Source: Lysobacteraceae bacterium
GTDB lineage: Bacteria; Pseudomonadota; Gammaproteobacteria; Xanthomonadales; BQJN01
Length of the DNA stretch: 64,000 nucleotides
NCBI GenBank assembly: GCA_021604725.1
Contig: BQJN01000001.1
Coordinates: 1 to 64,000 of the forward strand
Direction of reading: 5' to 3'
The number at the start of each line of letters is the position of its first letter. Within the stretch, counting starts at the first letter, position 1. The translations under genes and the position numbers were made by a program. The notes under the pieces were generated by a model. The model had not been told where the DNA came from. It worked only from the letters and a program-made list of their open reading frames with translations, and ran no database searches. Below, piece after piece: positions 27,081 through 36,855 of the stretch.

Positions 27081-27757
27081 TGCAGCTGGCACGATCAATG
27101 TTGTTGATGAGTTTGCTGCTTGCCAGCACGTCATTGCTGGCCGAGGCCGAAATCCGTTTCGTGCGCGTTGAAGGGCCTTTTGTCAGAGTCAGTGCTGAGC
27201 AGCTGCGCGCAAGAGTCGCGGAAGTGGCCGATCGCGGCTATTTCGCCGTTGATCTGGATGAAGTTCGTGTTGCAGTGGAAAAAATGGCCTGGATACGCAA
27301 GGCCGTTGTTACGCGGGAGTGGCCCGACACGTTGCGCGTACGAGTGGAAGAATACGAGCCTGTTGCCCACTGGAACGGTAATCAAATGATCGATCGTCAG
27401 GGAAAAATCTTTGACATAGGTATGCAGGACCCAATCAGAGGGCTTCCGCAATTGTCCGGTCCAGATGAGGAATTCGACGCAATTGTTGAGCGGTATCAGT
27501 TTTTGGACGCAGCCTTGCGCGGTGTCGGTGAGGAAATCGCTGCCTTCAACAAAGATGCGCGTGGATCCTGGGATGCGCAACTGGTCGGTGGCACCGAACT
27601 GATACTCGGTAGCCGAGATTTTTCGCTGCGAGTCAATCGTTACCTGCGAGTGCATGACCGGATTGGTGTGAACCCTCGTCGTGTAGATCTGCGCTACCCG
27701 AATGGCCTGGCTGTGTTGCCCGCCGTCACTACGGAGGAATCAAGCGATGCCATCTAG
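27080..27757 (+). CDS. ftsQ: Cell division protein FtsQ
   Basis: About 225 residues, against about 276 in E. coli. It has one N-terminal hydrophobic segment, a POTRA domain (residues 25-95: IRFVRVEGPFVRVSAEQL to WPDTLRVRVEEYEPVAHW) and a beta domain (MIDRQGKIFDI onward). FtsQ scaffolds FtsL and FtsB in the periplasm. Odd here: the usual 20-30 residue cytoplasmic tail is absent; the protein starts MQLARSMLLMSLLLAS and its hydrophobic segment is short and ends LLAEAE, like a cleavable signal peptide. Start is ATG 27080 or GTG 27077; GGAGGG at 27065-27070 suits either. Overlaps ftsA by 11 bases. Confidence 0.93.
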   Translation: MQLARSMLLMSLLLASTSLLAEAEIRFVRVEGPFVRVSAEQLRARVAEVADRGYFAVDLDEVRVAVEKMAWIRKAVVTREWPDTLRVRVEEYEPVAHWNGNQMIDRQGKIFDIGMQDPIRGLPQLSGPDEEFDAIVERYQFLDAALRGVGEEIAAFNKDARGSWDAQLVGGTELILGSRDFSLRVNRYLRVHDRIGVNPRRVDLRYPNGLAVLPAVTTEESSDAI

Positions 27758-28985
27758 TGACCGCCCATTGGTCGTCGGTTTGGACATCGGAACGTCCAAA
27801 ATCGTCGCCGTCGTTGGCGAGTTGACCGGCGATGACGAACAGCCGGTTGAAATTGTCGGCATTGGCACGCACGCCTCACGCGGTTTGAAGCGCGGTGTGG
27901 TCGTTGATATCGAATCGACGGTGCAATCGATTCAACGGGCCATCGAAGAGGCAGAGTTGATGGCGGGCTGTGAGATTCAAGCCGTTCACGCGGGTATTGC
28001 TGGCAATCACATTCAGAGCTTCAATTCCCACGGTATCGTTGCCATCCGCGACCATGAGGTTGCGGACAGTGACGTTGAAAGAGTATTGGATGCGGCGCGC
28101 GCAGTTCCTATTCCGGCGGACCAGAAGATCCTGCATGTGGTCCCTCAGGAATATGTCATCGACGGTCAAGACGGCATTCGTCAACCGATTGGGATGTCGG
28201 GTGTGCGGCTTGAAGCGCGGGTCCATGTCGTTGCATGCGCACAGAGCGCGGCACAGAACCTGAGCAAATGCATCGCGCGCTGCGGATTGCAGGTCGATAG
28301 CCTGATATTGCAACAGCTGGCGTCCAGTCATGCTGTTTTGAACGAAGACGAAAAAGATCTGGGTGTTTGTCTGGTCGATATCGGCGCGGGGACCACCGAC
28401 ATCGCCGTGTTCACTGGCGGTGCGATTCGGCATACCGCGGTGATACCAATCGCTGGCGATCAAGTCACCAACGACATCGCAATTGCCCTGCGGACACCAA
28501 CTCAATATGCAGAAGAGATAAAGGTCAAATACGCATGCGCGCTAACGCAATTGGCACGCGCTGAGGAAAGTATCGAAGTACCCAGCGTCGGCGACCGGCC
28601 GCCGCGGCGATTGGCTCGACAAAATCTCGCTGAAGTCGTTGAGCCCAGGTACGAGGAGCTGTTTTCTCTGGTCCAGAGCGAATTGAGGCGCAGCGGTTTT
28701 GAGGATTTGGCAGCGGCTGGTGTTGTACTCACTGGCGGCGCCGCGAAAATGGAAGGTGTCTCGGAATTGGCCGAAGAGGTCTTTCACGTGCCAGTCAGGA
28801 TCGGCACGCCACAACACGTAACAGGATTATCCGATGTCGTAAGCAATCAAGTGCATGCCACTAGCGTGGGCTTGTTGCTATACGCATGTCGGGCAGATGG
28901 GCGCACTGCGCCCGGCGTCGCCACAACCGGCGGGCTGGCTTCAGCCTGGGGACGCATACAGAGCTGGTTTCGAGGGGAGTTTTAA
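27747..28985 (+). CDS. ftsA: Cell division protein FtsA
   Basis: 412 residues, an actin-like ATPase that anchors FtsZ to the membrane and recruits later divisome proteins. The ATPase motifs are VVGLDIGTSKIVAVVGEL at the start, LVDIGAGTTDIAVFTGG near residue 205, and VLTGGAAKMEGVSEL near 328. The last residues GRIQSWFRGEF form the amphipathic membrane-targeting helix. Start ATG 27747 has GGAGGA eight bases upstream; an upstream in-frame start at 27702 lies in ftsQ and is not used. The start overlaps ftsQ by 11 bases. Confidence 0.97.
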   Translation: MPSSDRPLVVGLDIGTSKIVAVVGELTGDDEQPVEIVGIGTHASRGLKRGVVVDIESTVQSIQRAIEEAELMAGCEIQAVHAGIAGNHIQSFNSHGIVAIRDHEVADSDVERVLDAARAVPIPADQKILHVVPQEYVIDGQDGIRQPIGMSGVRLEARVHVVACAQSAAQNLSKCIARCGLQVDSLILQQLASSHAVLNEDEKDLGVCLVDIGAGTTDIAVFTGGAIRHTAVIPIAGDQVTNDIAIALRTPTQYAEEIKVKYACALTQLARAEESIEVPSVGDRPPRRLARQNLAEVVEPRYEELFSLVQSELRRSGFEDLAAAGVVLTGGAAKMEGVSELAEEVFHVPVRIGTPQHVTGLSDVVSNQVHATSVGLLLYACRADGRTAPGVATTGGLASAWGRIQSWFRGEF

Positions 28986-29014
28986 CGGCAATGACTCTAA
29001 CGAGGTAAATGGAA

Positions 29015-30175
29015 ATGACTTTTGAATTGATGGACTCATACAGTCCAAACGCAGTAATCAAGGTAATCGGTGTTGGTGGAGGCGGCGGCAACGCGGTCAA
29101 CCAGATGGTCGGTGCCAATATCGATGGCGTGGAATTTATTTGTGCCAATACAGACGCGCAGGCATTGCGCAACTGTTCTGGCAAGACGCCACTTCAACTG
29201 GGCTGCAATGTCACCAAAGGCTTGGGTGCTGGTGCCAACCCCGAGGTCGGTCGTCAGGCTGCACTCGAGGATCGCGAGCGCATTATCGAAGTGGTTGACG
29301 GTGCGGACATGATCTTCATCACCGCAGGCATGGGCGGTGGAACCGGGACTGGAGCGGCACCTGTGGTCGCAAATGTCGCCAAGGAACTGGGAATTTTGAC
29401 TGTTGCGGTGGTCACAAAACCGTTTCCGTTCGAAGGCCCACGACGCATGGAGGTGGCGAAGCAAGGCATCGAGGAACTGTCAAGGCACGTCGACTCTTTG
29501 ATCACCATCCCCAACGAGAAACTGTTGACGGTGCTCGGCGGTGATATCACGCTGCTAAATGCATTCTCAGCGGCGAATGACGTATTACTGGGCGCCGTAC
29601 AGGGCATTGCCGAATTGATCACCCGACCTGGGTTGATCAACGTTGACTTTGCCGATGTGCGCACAGTGATGAGCGAGATGGGAATGGCCATGATGGGCTC
29701 GGGTGTTGCCAAAGGTGAAGATCGAGCGGGTGTTGCGGCAGAGGCTGCAATTGGTAGCCCATTGCTCGAGGACGTTGACCTGTCCGGTGCCTGCGGCATT
29801 TTGGTAAACGTTACCGCTGGCATGAACCTGACGATGAGCGAGTTCGACGAAGTTGGACGGTCCATTGGCGATTTCGCAGCAGAGGATGCAACGGTCGTAA
29901 TGGGTACCGTTATCGATCCTGACATGCAGGACGAGCTGCGAGTCACGGTTGTTGCTACAGGTTTGAACCGCAAGCAAGCAGGCCAGGAGCGTCCAATGCA
30001 GTTGCTGAAGCGAACCGGCACTCATGACCAGCCCGAAATGTCGAGCCATAACCGCAACGAAGTTGAGCAAAGCGAAGGCGACTCAAGTGCAGCGCCCGCT
30101 GCGACTTCGAGTACCTCATCGAGTGCTTTGGAATATCTCGATGTACCGGCTTTCTTGCGTCGTCAGGCCGACTAA
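29015..30175 (+). CDS. ftsZ: Cell division protein FtsZ
   Basis: 386 residues, a tubulin-like GTPase that forms the Z ring. Nucleotide-binding IGVGGGGGNAVNQMV near residue 17 and the tubulin signature GGGTGTGAAPVVA near 105 are present, followed by NVDFADVRTVM. A variable linker of about 45 residues leads to the conserved C-terminal peptide LEYLDVPAFLRRQAD that binds FtsA and ZipA. I prefer ATG 29015 over 29009: GAGG at 29002-29005 is nine bases from the former and only three from the latter. The gap of 29 bases to ftsA is the largest between neighbours from rsmH to ftsZ. Confidence 0.97.
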   Translation: MTFELMDSYSPNAVIKVIGVGGGGGNAVNQMVGANIDGVEFICANTDAQALRNCSGKTPLQLGCNVTKGLGAGANPEVGRQAALEDRERIIEVVDGADMIFITAGMGGGTGTGAAPVVANVAKELGILTVAVVTKPFPFEGPRRMEVAKQGIEELSRHVDSLITIPNEKLLTVLGGDITLLNAFSAANDVLLGAVQGIAELITRPGLINVDFADVRTVMSEMGMAMMGSGVAKGEDRAGVAAEAAIGSPLLEDVDLSGACGILVNVTAGMNLTMSEFDEVGRSIGDFAAEDATVVMGTVIDPDMQDELRVTVVATGLNRKQAGQERPMQLLKRTGTHDQPEMSSHNRNEVEQSEGDSSAAPAATSSTSSSALEYLDVPAFLRRQAD

Positions 30176-30534
30176 AAGGGCCTGGGGTGGCAACGACTAT
30201 TGGGTCAGCACCGATTAATCGGTAGCTGAAACAGTTGTAGCCGACGCCGGACTCGGCAGGTCCAAAGCCAACGCGGGTCAAATCGACCGACCCGCAAGGC
30301 ACGCCCGACCGCAGGTGGTTTCATTGCCGGCCACCTGCGGCTGCGGCGACCCAAAAATCCAATAACCCTCCATATTTCAACGATTTGTTAACAAAGTAGG
30401 CTGTAAGCTGCTGAATTGTTGCTTTCCAGCAACAGATGTGGCGAAAATCACATTGAAGGCTTCTGTTATTGAAAGTAGCTGTGGTAGTATCGCCTCGTCC
30501 ACGCCATTGAAAGTCGGGGAGTTGTAACCGAATA
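30176..30534. other. ftsZ-lpxC intergenic region with stem-loops and probable lpxC promoter
   Basis: No gene is seen. Two stem-loops follow ftsZ: GCGGGTC/GACCCGC (30273-30279 with 30289-30295) and CCGCAGGTGG/CCACCTGCGG (30309-30318 with 30331-30340). Neither has a T-run, so they may be processing or Rho-related sites rather than intrinsic terminators. The last 160 bp are A/T-richer, and an extended -10 sequence TGGTAGTAT ends at 30490, with CTGTTA at 30463 as a possible -35 (16-bp spacer), 45 bp before lpxC. This suggests lpxC has its own promoter. Confidence 0.5.
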
Positions 30535-31443
30535 ATGATAAGGCAACGCACCTTAAAGAACGTGATTCGCGCCACCGGCGTGGGAATCCACACGGGCCAG
30601 AAGGTCTATCTCACTCTGCGACCAGCGGCAGTCAATACCGGTATTGTCTTCAGGCGTGTTGATCTTGAACCCGCGGTTGAGATCCCCGCCGATCCGCAGC
30701 ATGTTGGTGACACGCTGCTGTCGACTTCGATCCACAAAGATGGCATCAAGGTCGTCACCATTGAACACCTGTTATCAGCCATGGCTGGTTTGGGCATCGA
30801 CAATGCCTATGTCGACCTTAGCGCACCCGAAGTCCCAATTATGGATGGCAGCGCGGGTCCGTTCGTATTTTTGATTCAGTCGGCGGGCATCGAAGAACAG
30901 GCGGCCGCCAAGCGCTTCGTCCGAATCAAGCGTCGTGTTCGAGTCGAAGACGGCGACAAGTGGGCACAATTCGACCCGTTTGAGGGTTTCAAGGTTTCCT
31001 TCGGCATTGATTTTGACCATCCAGTATTTCGGTCACACAGTCGCAATGCCATGATCGACTTTTCGACTACATCATTTGTTAAGGAAGTTGCCCGCGCACG
31101 GACGTTCGGCTTCATGCGAGACATCGAGATGCTGCGCGAGCAAAATCTTGTTCTCGGCGGAAGCATGGACAACGCGATTGTGCTTGATGACTACCGCGTT
31201 CTCAACGAGGACGGACTCCGCTACGAAGATGAATTCGTAAAGCACAAAATCCTCGATGCGATCGGCGATTTGTACCTGCTTGGTCACAGCCTGATTGGAG
31301 CTTTCTCTGGCTTCAAGTCAGGTCACGCCCTGAACAACAAGCTGCTTCGTGCCTTGATCGAAGACACTGAAGCTTGGGAAGAAGTGACCTACGAAGATTC
31401 AAAGACGGCACCGATTTCCTACGCTCATCCGGCGGAAGCTTAA
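30535..31443 (+). CDS. lpxC: UDP-3-O-acyl-N-acetylglucosamine deacetylase
   Basis: 302 residues, the usual length. LpxC is the zinc-dependent committed step of lipid A synthesis. N-terminal [18 protein letters not shown], zinc histidine in [16 protein letters not shown] near residue 79, [11 protein letters not shown] near 104, and the second zinc site [19 protein letters not shown] near 238. Downstream of ftsZ as in E. coli. It shows that the organism makes lipid A and so has an outer membrane. Confidence 0.97.
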   Translation: MIRQRTLKNVIRATGVGIHTGQKVYLTLRPAAVNTGIVFRRVDLEPAVEIPADPQHVGDTLLSTSIHKDGIKVVTIEHLLSAMAGLGIDNAYVDLSAPEVPIMDGSAGPFVFLIQSAGIEEQAAAKRFVRIKRRVRVEDGDKWAQFDPFEGFKVSFGIDFDHPVFRSHSRNAMIDFSTTSFVKEVARARTFGFMRDIEMLREQNLVLGGSMDNAIVLDDYRVLNEDGLRYEDEFVKHKILDAIGDLYLLGHSLIGAFSGFKSGHALNNKLLRALIEDTEAWEEVTYEDSKTAPISYAHPAEA

Positions 31444-31473
31444 GGTATATACGAAGCCGGATCGCGGACTGGT

Positions 31474-31917
31474 CTAGCGTTCACTCAAGCGCTTTAGACG
31501 GCGTGCCAATTCCGGGTCCGCCAAGCCAGTTGCTGCCGCCCCCATGGCCTTCCGTCTAGCCTTGTTGTCTACCGCTTGTGGTCGGCTCAAATCGGGCTCA
31601 CTGAAAAGGTCTGGAACGACCTTTACTTCGAAGTGAGAGACGCTGGTTTTGCACGAACGCGCCAGCGCGTTTAGAATGCGGCTCCTGTGCAATCGTAAAC
31701 GCGACCCCCAACTGGCGTTGGCGGTGGCGAGAACGGCAACACTGCCACGTAGGTTAATCAGGCGAGTGTTGCGTGCCAGATCGGCGGTCAGAGCCTTTAC
31801 AAATCGTTCGTTCGCAGTGGCGATTTGCTGGGCCTTCTTCAACCGCTGAGAAAGAGAGCCGGAGGGGCTGGCAATGACATCCCCGGCAGAGCGGGCCGGT
31901 TTGCGACGGTTCGTCAT
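31474..31917 (-). CDS. dciA: DUF721 family protein, probable DnaB helicase operator DciA
   Basis: 147 residues. The N-terminal half (SLSQRLKKAQQIATANERFVKAL) and the core strand pattern (LINLRGSVAVLATANASWGSRLRLHRSRILNAL) are those of DUF721/DciA, which loads or stimulates the replicative helicase in bacteria without DnaC. The frame is open to 32076, but I start at ATG 31917 (MTNRRKPARS), where the family begins. It sits between lpxC and the M23/secA genes, as in Pseudomonas-like genomes, and is divergent from the M23 gene with 97 bp between starts. Confidence 0.85.
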   Translation of the reverse strand: MTNRRKPARSAGDVIASPSGSLSQRLKKAQQIATANERFVKALTADLARNTRLINLRGSVAVLATANASWGSRLRLHRSRILNALARSCKTSVSHFEVKVVPDLFSEPDLSRPQAVDNKARRKAMGAAATGLADPELARRLKRLSER

Positions 31918-32014
31918 GGCCGGAAGCTCTGCGAAGATTGCCGACGTGCGACAAAACAGAGTACTCGCGCGCATTGGCGCATTGGGGAACTCAACAACAA
32001 AGACGAATGCATAT

Positions 32015-32965
32015 ATGAACGTTATCGTAGTCTCACAATCGCTGTCCAGGGCGCGAACGATCGCGCTGGACCACAAGATACTGGCGGCGGCTGGATTTGC
32101 ATTGCTAGCGCTATTTGCCGCGGCTGTATTCGGTGGCTATCAATTGGCCGCCAATGCCGCAGATCCGCAACTGGTTGCCCAGGTTGAGTCGATGAAAAGC
32201 CAGTTGGCAGCCCAGCGCGAACAGCTGCTGGCGACCAGAGATTATGCTGAGGACCACTTGAACGCGCTGACCGTCAGGATGGGAGAGTTGCAGGCTCGCG
32301 CCACCCGACTGGACGCCTTGGGTGAACGGTTGGCCCAGTTGGGTGAGTTGGACGAGTCGGAATTTCACTTTTCGGCATTGCCTGGATTGGGTGGTCCTGA
32401 GGAACCGATTTCCTCAGTCGGTCTAGCAGAGCCAAACATTGCCAACAGCCTGGCTCAATTGGAGAAAAAGTTCGGCAACCAGGGACGCGAGCTGGATGCG
32501 TTGGAGCGATTGATCGCGGATCGTGATATTGACAAACGATTCGTTCCGGCCGGTCGCCCGGTAGCCAGTGGCTGGGTCAGTTCGAACTACGGCAGTCGAA
32601 CCGATCCGTTTACTGGCAAACCATCACGACACAATGGCGTCGATTTCTCTGGAGTCGATGGAGCCGAGATATTGTCGGTTGCTGATGGTGTGGTCAATTG
32701 GGTCGGTCCAAGACCGGGCTACGGCAATACCATCGATATCGATCACGGTAATGGCTACATTACCCGTTACGCTCATAACCGTGAACACCGAGTTGAAGTA
32801 GGCCAGCGCGTGCGCGCCGGTGATGTCATTGCATTGATGGGGCGTACCGGTCGTGCAACCGGCCCGAATGTGCATTTCGAGGTCTGGTACAACGGGCGTC
32901 GCCTGGACCCGATAGCCTTTATCCGTTCTCAGCGCGGCGAACATAGCGCATCGCCGCAAGGCTGA
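32015..32965 (+). CDS. M23 family metallopeptidase (LytM-type, membrane-anchored)
   Basis: 316 residues. One membrane helix (AAAGFALLALFAAAVFGGYQL, residues 24-44), a coiled-coil region (residues 55-115), then a LytM domain from residue 185. All zinc ligands are present: RHNGVDFS (H and D), then YITRYAHN and NVHFEVWYNGR. It should cut peptidoglycan crossbridges in the periplasm. The start at ATG 32015 (MNVIVVSQSLSRART) is chosen because this opening is typical of the M23 protein encoded before secA; an upstream extension overlaps dciA. It occupies the place of secM in E. coli. Confidence 0.92.
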   Translation: MNVIVVSQSLSRARTIALDHKILAAAGFALLALFAAAVFGGYQLAANAADPQLVAQVESMKSQLAAQREQLLATRDYAEDHLNALTVRMGELQARATRLDALGERLAQLGELDESEFHFSALPGLGGPEEPISSVGLAEPNIANSLAQLEKKFGNQGRELDALERLIADRDIDKRFVPAGRPVASGWVSSNYGSRTDPFTGKPSRHNGVDFSGVDGAEILSVADGVVNWVGPRPGYGNTIDIDHGNGYITRYAHNREHRVEVGQRVRAGDVIALMGRTGRATGPNVHFEVWYNGRRLDPIAFIRSQRGEHSASPQG

Positions 32966-33159
32966 ATTGCGCTGAACAGCAATTAACAGCTGAACTGACC
33001 AGGCAATACCTTGCAAGGATGGCATTTAGCCCCAACCTTTCGGCGATAACAAGCATTCTTCTCGCGTAAGATCAGCGCCGACCGCGTCGATCGATGGGAA
33101 TTAGTGATTTTTGAGCGCGGTACGCCTCGTCGTGCTGCGACCTAGTGGATTAATTAATC

Positions 33160-35874
33160 ATGCTCGACAAAGTTTTCACTCGTCTGTTTGGTAGCAGAAA
33201 TGATCGTCTGGTTCGCTCTCTAGCGAAGAAAACAAACGAAATCAATGAACTAGAGCCCAAGTATGAGGCCCTGGACGACGACGCTCTGAAGAACAAAACG
33301 GTTGAGTTCCGTCAGCAATTGGCGGACGGCGCGAGTCTTGACGAGCTGCTGCCAGAGGCTTTTGCGGCGGTACGAGAAGCATCCCGACGCACCTTGGGGC
33401 TTAGACATTACGACGTCCAGTTAATCGGCGGCATGGTGTTGCACCAGGGCAACATCGCAGAGATGCGCACAGGTGAAGGTAAAACGCTGGTCGCAACGCT
33501 GCCGGTGTATCTCAACGCACTCGCCGGCAAAGGCGCTCATGTTGTCACGGTCAATGACTATCTGGCGCGCCGTGACGCCGACTGGATGCGTCCCGTGTAC
33601 GAAGCACTGGGCTTGTCTGTTGGTGTGGTGGTACCCGGAATGTCGCCAGCCGCCAAACGGGCGTCGTACGCTGCCGATGTCACCTACGGAACCAACAATG
33701 AATTTGGCTTCGATTACCTGCGCGACAACATGGCGTTTGCTGCCCACGACAGGGCACAGAGAAAGCCCTTTTTTGCGATTGTGGACGAAGTCGACTCAAT
33801 TCTTATCGATGAAGCGCGCACACCGTTGATCATCTCGGGTCCGACCGACGACTCACCGCAGATGTACGCCAAGATCGACCGCATCGTTCCGAAGCTCAAG
33901 AAGCAGGAGGAAGAAGACGGTCCAGGCGACTTCACCGTCGATGAGAAGAGCAAGCAGTGCTACCTGACCGAAGAGGGTATGGAGCACGTTGAGGAGCATT
34001 TGAGGGCGGCCGGTTTGCTGGAAGAAGGTGATGAGTTGTACGACGCTCAGAACCTGGCACTGGTCCACCACCTCACCGCAGCGATGCGAGCGCACGCGTT
34101 ATACCAGAAGGACGTTGACTACATTGTCCGCGATGGCGAGGTCGTTATCGTCGACGAATTTACCGGACGAACACTTTCCGGGCGGCGTTGGGGCGACGGT
34201 TTGCACCAGGCAGTTGAAGCCAAGGAAGGTGTTCCGATTCAGCGCGAAAACCAGACTCTGGCGTCAATTACCTTCCAGAACTACTTCCGTCTATATGAAA
34301 AACTGGCTGGGATGACCGGCACGGCGGATACCGAAGCATACGAATTTCAAAGCATTTACGGGCTGGAAGTTGTCGTCATCCCGACGCACCGCGATATGGT
34401 GCGCGATGACCGTGGCGACCTGGTCTACTTGACGCCTGCCGAGAAATACGACGCCATCGTTGAAGACATTCGCCAGTGTAACCAGACCGGACAGCCTGTG
34501 CTGGTCGGTACCACATCCATCGAAACCTCGGAGTTGATCTCAAAACGCCTGAAAAAGGAGAAGATCAAGCACGAGGTCTTGAATGCCAAGCAGCACGAAC
34601 GCGAAGCGATCATTGTTGCTCAAGCCGGTCGCCCAGGAGCCGTTACGATCGCCACCAACATGGCCGGTCGAGGTACTGACATCGTCTTGGGTGGCAATCT
34701 CGAAGCGGAATTGGCCGAGCTTGGTGAAGACGCGACAGATGCAGAGCGTGAAGCGGTTCGGGCAGACTGGAAAGAGCGCCATCAGAAAGTTCTGGATGCA
34801 GGTGGTCTGCACATTATCGGCACTGAGAGGCACGAATCGCGGCGTATCGATAACCAGCTACGGGGACGATCGGGACGACAGGGTGACCCGGGGTCGAGCC
34901 GCTTTTACCTGTCGCTGGAAGATAGCCTGATGCGCATCTTTGCCTCTGAGCGCGTATCTTCACTGATGCAGAAGCTCGGCATGCAGGAAGGCGAGGCGAT
35001 TGAACACCCCTGGGTGAGCCGCGCCATCGAAAATGCGCAGCGCAAGGTGGAAGCGCACAACTTCGACATTCGAAAGAACCTGCTGGAATTTGACGATGTC
35101 GCCAACGAGCAGCGCAAAGTCATCTACGAGCAACGTCAGGATTTGATGGAAGTCGACGACATCAGCGATGTCGTTGGTAACATGCGGCATGATGTGTTCG
35201 CTGACATCATCGATCAGTACATCCCGCCGAGCAGCATTGAAGAGCAGTGGGATATACAAGGCCTTGAGACTGCACTGGAGGGCGATTTCTCCATCAAGTT
35301 GCCGATCCAGCAATGGTTGGACGACGATGAGACCTTGCACGAAGAAAGACTTAAGGAGAAGTTGATTGAAGAAGTTGACCGACACTTCAAGGACAAGGAA
35401 GCAATGACTGGCAGTCGCGTCATGCGCGATTTTGAAAAAGCACTCATGCTGCAGGTATTGGATCACCTGTGGAAGGAACATCTGGCCAGCATGGACTACC
35501 TGCGACGCGGCATTCATTTGCGTGGCTATGCGCAAAAACAGCCCAAGCAGGAATACAAGCGAGAATCGTTTGCGATGTTCTCGGAGTTGCTTGATCGCAT
35601 CAAATTCGAAGTCATCAAGGTACTGGCCAGAGTGCAGGTCAAAGCCGAAGAAGATGTTGATGCCATCGAGCAGCAACGTCGCTCTCAAGGCGGTGGTGAC
35701 ATGCAATATCAACACCCCAGTGCGAGCGGGCCGACAGCACCATCAACAGCCAAAGCAGCGTCAACTGATGGCGCAGCACCCTACGTTAGAGATGGCAAGA
35801 AAGTAGGGCGAAATGACCCATGCCCATGCGGATCTGAAAAGAAATACAAGCATTGCCACGGCCGTTTAAGCTAA
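33160..35874 (+). CDS. secA: Preprotein translocase ATPase SecA
   Basis: 904 residues, full length. SecA drives export of unfolded proteins through SecYEG. Walker [14 protein letters not shown] near residue 104, [19 protein letters not shown] near 209, [15 protein letters not shown] near 504, and [23 protein letters not shown] near 555 are present. The C-terminal zinc finger [18 protein letters not shown], which binds SecB and phospholipids, is intact. The 194-bp region upstream shows no secM-like gene. Several long antisense frames over this gene are artefacts. Confidence 0.98.
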   Translation: MLDKVFTRLFGSRNDRLVRSLAKKTNEINELEPKYEALDDDALKNKTVEFRQQLADGASLDELLPEAFAAVREASRRTLGLRHYDVQLIGGMVLHQGNIAEMRTGEGKTLVATLPVYLNALAGKGAHVVTVNDYLARRDADWMRPVYEALGLSVGVVVPGMSPAAKRASYAADVTYGTNNEFGFDYLRDNMAFAAHDRAQRKPFFAIVDEVDSILIDEARTPLIISGPTDDSPQMYAKIDRIVPKLKKQEEEDGPGDFTVDEKSKQCYLTEEGMEHVEEHLRAAGLLEEGDELYDAQNLALVHHLTAAMRAHALYQKDVDYIVRDGEVVIVDEFTGRTLSGRRWGDGLHQAVEAKEGVPIQRENQTLASITFQNYFRLYEKLAGMTGTADTEAYEFQSIYGLEVVVIPTHRDMVRDDRGDLVYLTPAEKYDAIVEDIRQCNQTGQPVLVGTTSIETSELISKRLKKEKIKHEVLNAKQHEREAIIVAQAGRPGAVTIATNMAGRGTDIVLGGNLEAELAELGEDATDAEREAVRADWKERHQKVLDAGGLHIIGTERHESRRIDNQLRGRSGRQGDPGSSRFYLSLEDSLMRIFASERVSSLMQKLGMQEGEAIEHPWVSRAIENAQRKVEAHNFDIRKNLLEFDDVANEQRKVIYEQRQDLMEVDDISDVVGNMRHDVFADIIDQYIPPSSIEEQWDIQGLETALEGDFSIKLPIQQWLDDDETLHEERLKEKLIEEVDRHFKDKEAMTGSRVMRDFEKALMLQVLDHLWKEHLASMDYLRRGIHLRGYAQKQPKQEYKRESFAMFSELLDRIKFEVIKVLARVQVKAEEDVDAIEQQRRSQGGGDMQYQHPSASGPTAPSTAKAASTDGAAPYVRDGKKVGRNDPCPCGSEKKYKHCHGRLS

Positions 35875-35904
35875 TCGCAGACTCAATGCGGTCCTGACAA
35901 TGTA

Positions 35905-36855
35905 ATGGCGCGGACGACGGCACCTTGCGCAGAAGTACACGTGGCCGCAGGCGTCCTGGTTGCGCCCGATGGTCAGGTGTTGATCCAGCAACGACACCGA
36001 AATAGCCATCAGGGCGGTCTCTGGGAGTTTCCAGGCGGCAAAGTCGAGGCTGGCGAGCACGTGGTCAAGGCGCTGCGTCGCGAGCTGTTAGAGGAGCTTG
36101 GAGTCGAGGTAGAGCAGGCGCGACCCTTAATCAGGATTCGCCACGCGTACAGTGATATCACTGTTGTTTTGGACGTGCACTTCATCACCGGCTGGTCAGG
36201 TCAGGTTTCCGCCCTCGAACAACAGCCGCTGGCTTGGGTCAGTCCGCACCGTCTGCGCGACTGGGCGATGCCAGCCGCTGACGTACCGATAGTTTCGGCC
36301 ATACAACTACCCGCCACTTACCCATTCACACCAGACTTTGCCCACCCTGAGCAGGCATTGGGCGCGGTCAGTAGAATTGCATCCGAGCACCAAATTCTGC
36401 GAATGCGCCTGCCCAGCTGGACCTACAGGCAAAGATTGCGGTTGGCCCGTGCCCTGAATGAGCAGTTTCCGCATCTGCAACTGATGAGTGACGACCTGGA
36501 TGTGGTAGCACAACTCCCGGGCATGGGTTTGCATCTGACGTCCCATCAACTATCGACACTTGAGGCTGATGATTTGCCGGCTGCTCAATGGCTTGCGGCG
36601 TCGGTCCATAGCCAACTCGAGCTGGAGCTGGCCGAAGCGCTTGGTGTGCAGTTTCTTACCTTGTCACCGGTGTTGCCGACCAGCAGCCACCCAAGCGCCA
36701 AGCCACTTGGTTGGGATCTGTTCGCCGACTTGGTCAGCAAGGTTAATCTTCCGGTATTTGCGCTGGGCGGTGTGCAAACAGCAGACTTGCCCCTGGCCTG
36801 GTCGCATGGCGCTCAGGGGATCAGCGGTATCTCAGCTTTTTTCGCCGCCAGTTGA
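35905..36855 (+). CDS. mutT: Nudix hydrolase MutT fused to a ThiE-like domain
   Basis: 316 residues. Residues 8-140 form a MutT domain with a perfect Nudix box, GKVEAGEHVVKALRRELLEELGV (G-x5-E-x7-RE-U-x-EE-x-G-U), which hydrolyses 8-oxo-dGTP to prevent mutations. Residues 165-310 resemble thiamine phosphate synthase (ThiE), ending FALGGVQTADL and GAQGISGISAFF, but the usual phosphate and metal residues are not obvious, so that part may not be catalytic. The fusion is known in many gammaproteobacteria downstream of secA. Its end overlaps the convergent coaE by 43 bases. Confidence 0.92.
   Translation: MARTTAPCAEVHVAAGVLVAPDGQVLIQQRHRNSHQGGLWEFPGGKVEAGEHVVKALRRELLEELGVEVEQARPLIRIRHAYSDITVVLDVHFITGWSGQVSALEQQPLAWVSPHRLRDWAMPAADVPIVSAIQLPATYPFTPDFAHPEQALGAVSRIASEHQILRMRLPSWTYRQRLRLARALNEQFPHLQLMSDDLDVVAQLPGMGLHLTSHQLSTLEADDLPAAQWLAASVHSQLELELAEALGVQFLTLSPVLPTSSHPSAKPLGWDLFADLVSKVNLPVFALGGVQTADLPLAWSHGAQGISGISAFFAAS

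Noticed and set aside
30309..30340. Stem-loop CCGCAGGTGG/CCACCTGCGG after ftsZ as an intrinsic terminator
   Set aside because: The stem is good but no T-run follows on either strand, so it is listed only as a stem-loop.
32966..33159. Possible secM-like arrest peptide before secA
   Set aside because: No open frame with a signal peptide and arrest motif; the M23 gene occupies this position instead.
34960..35715. 251-codon antisense frame inside secA
   Set aside because: Lies entirely in the conserved secA coding region; no recognisable protein.
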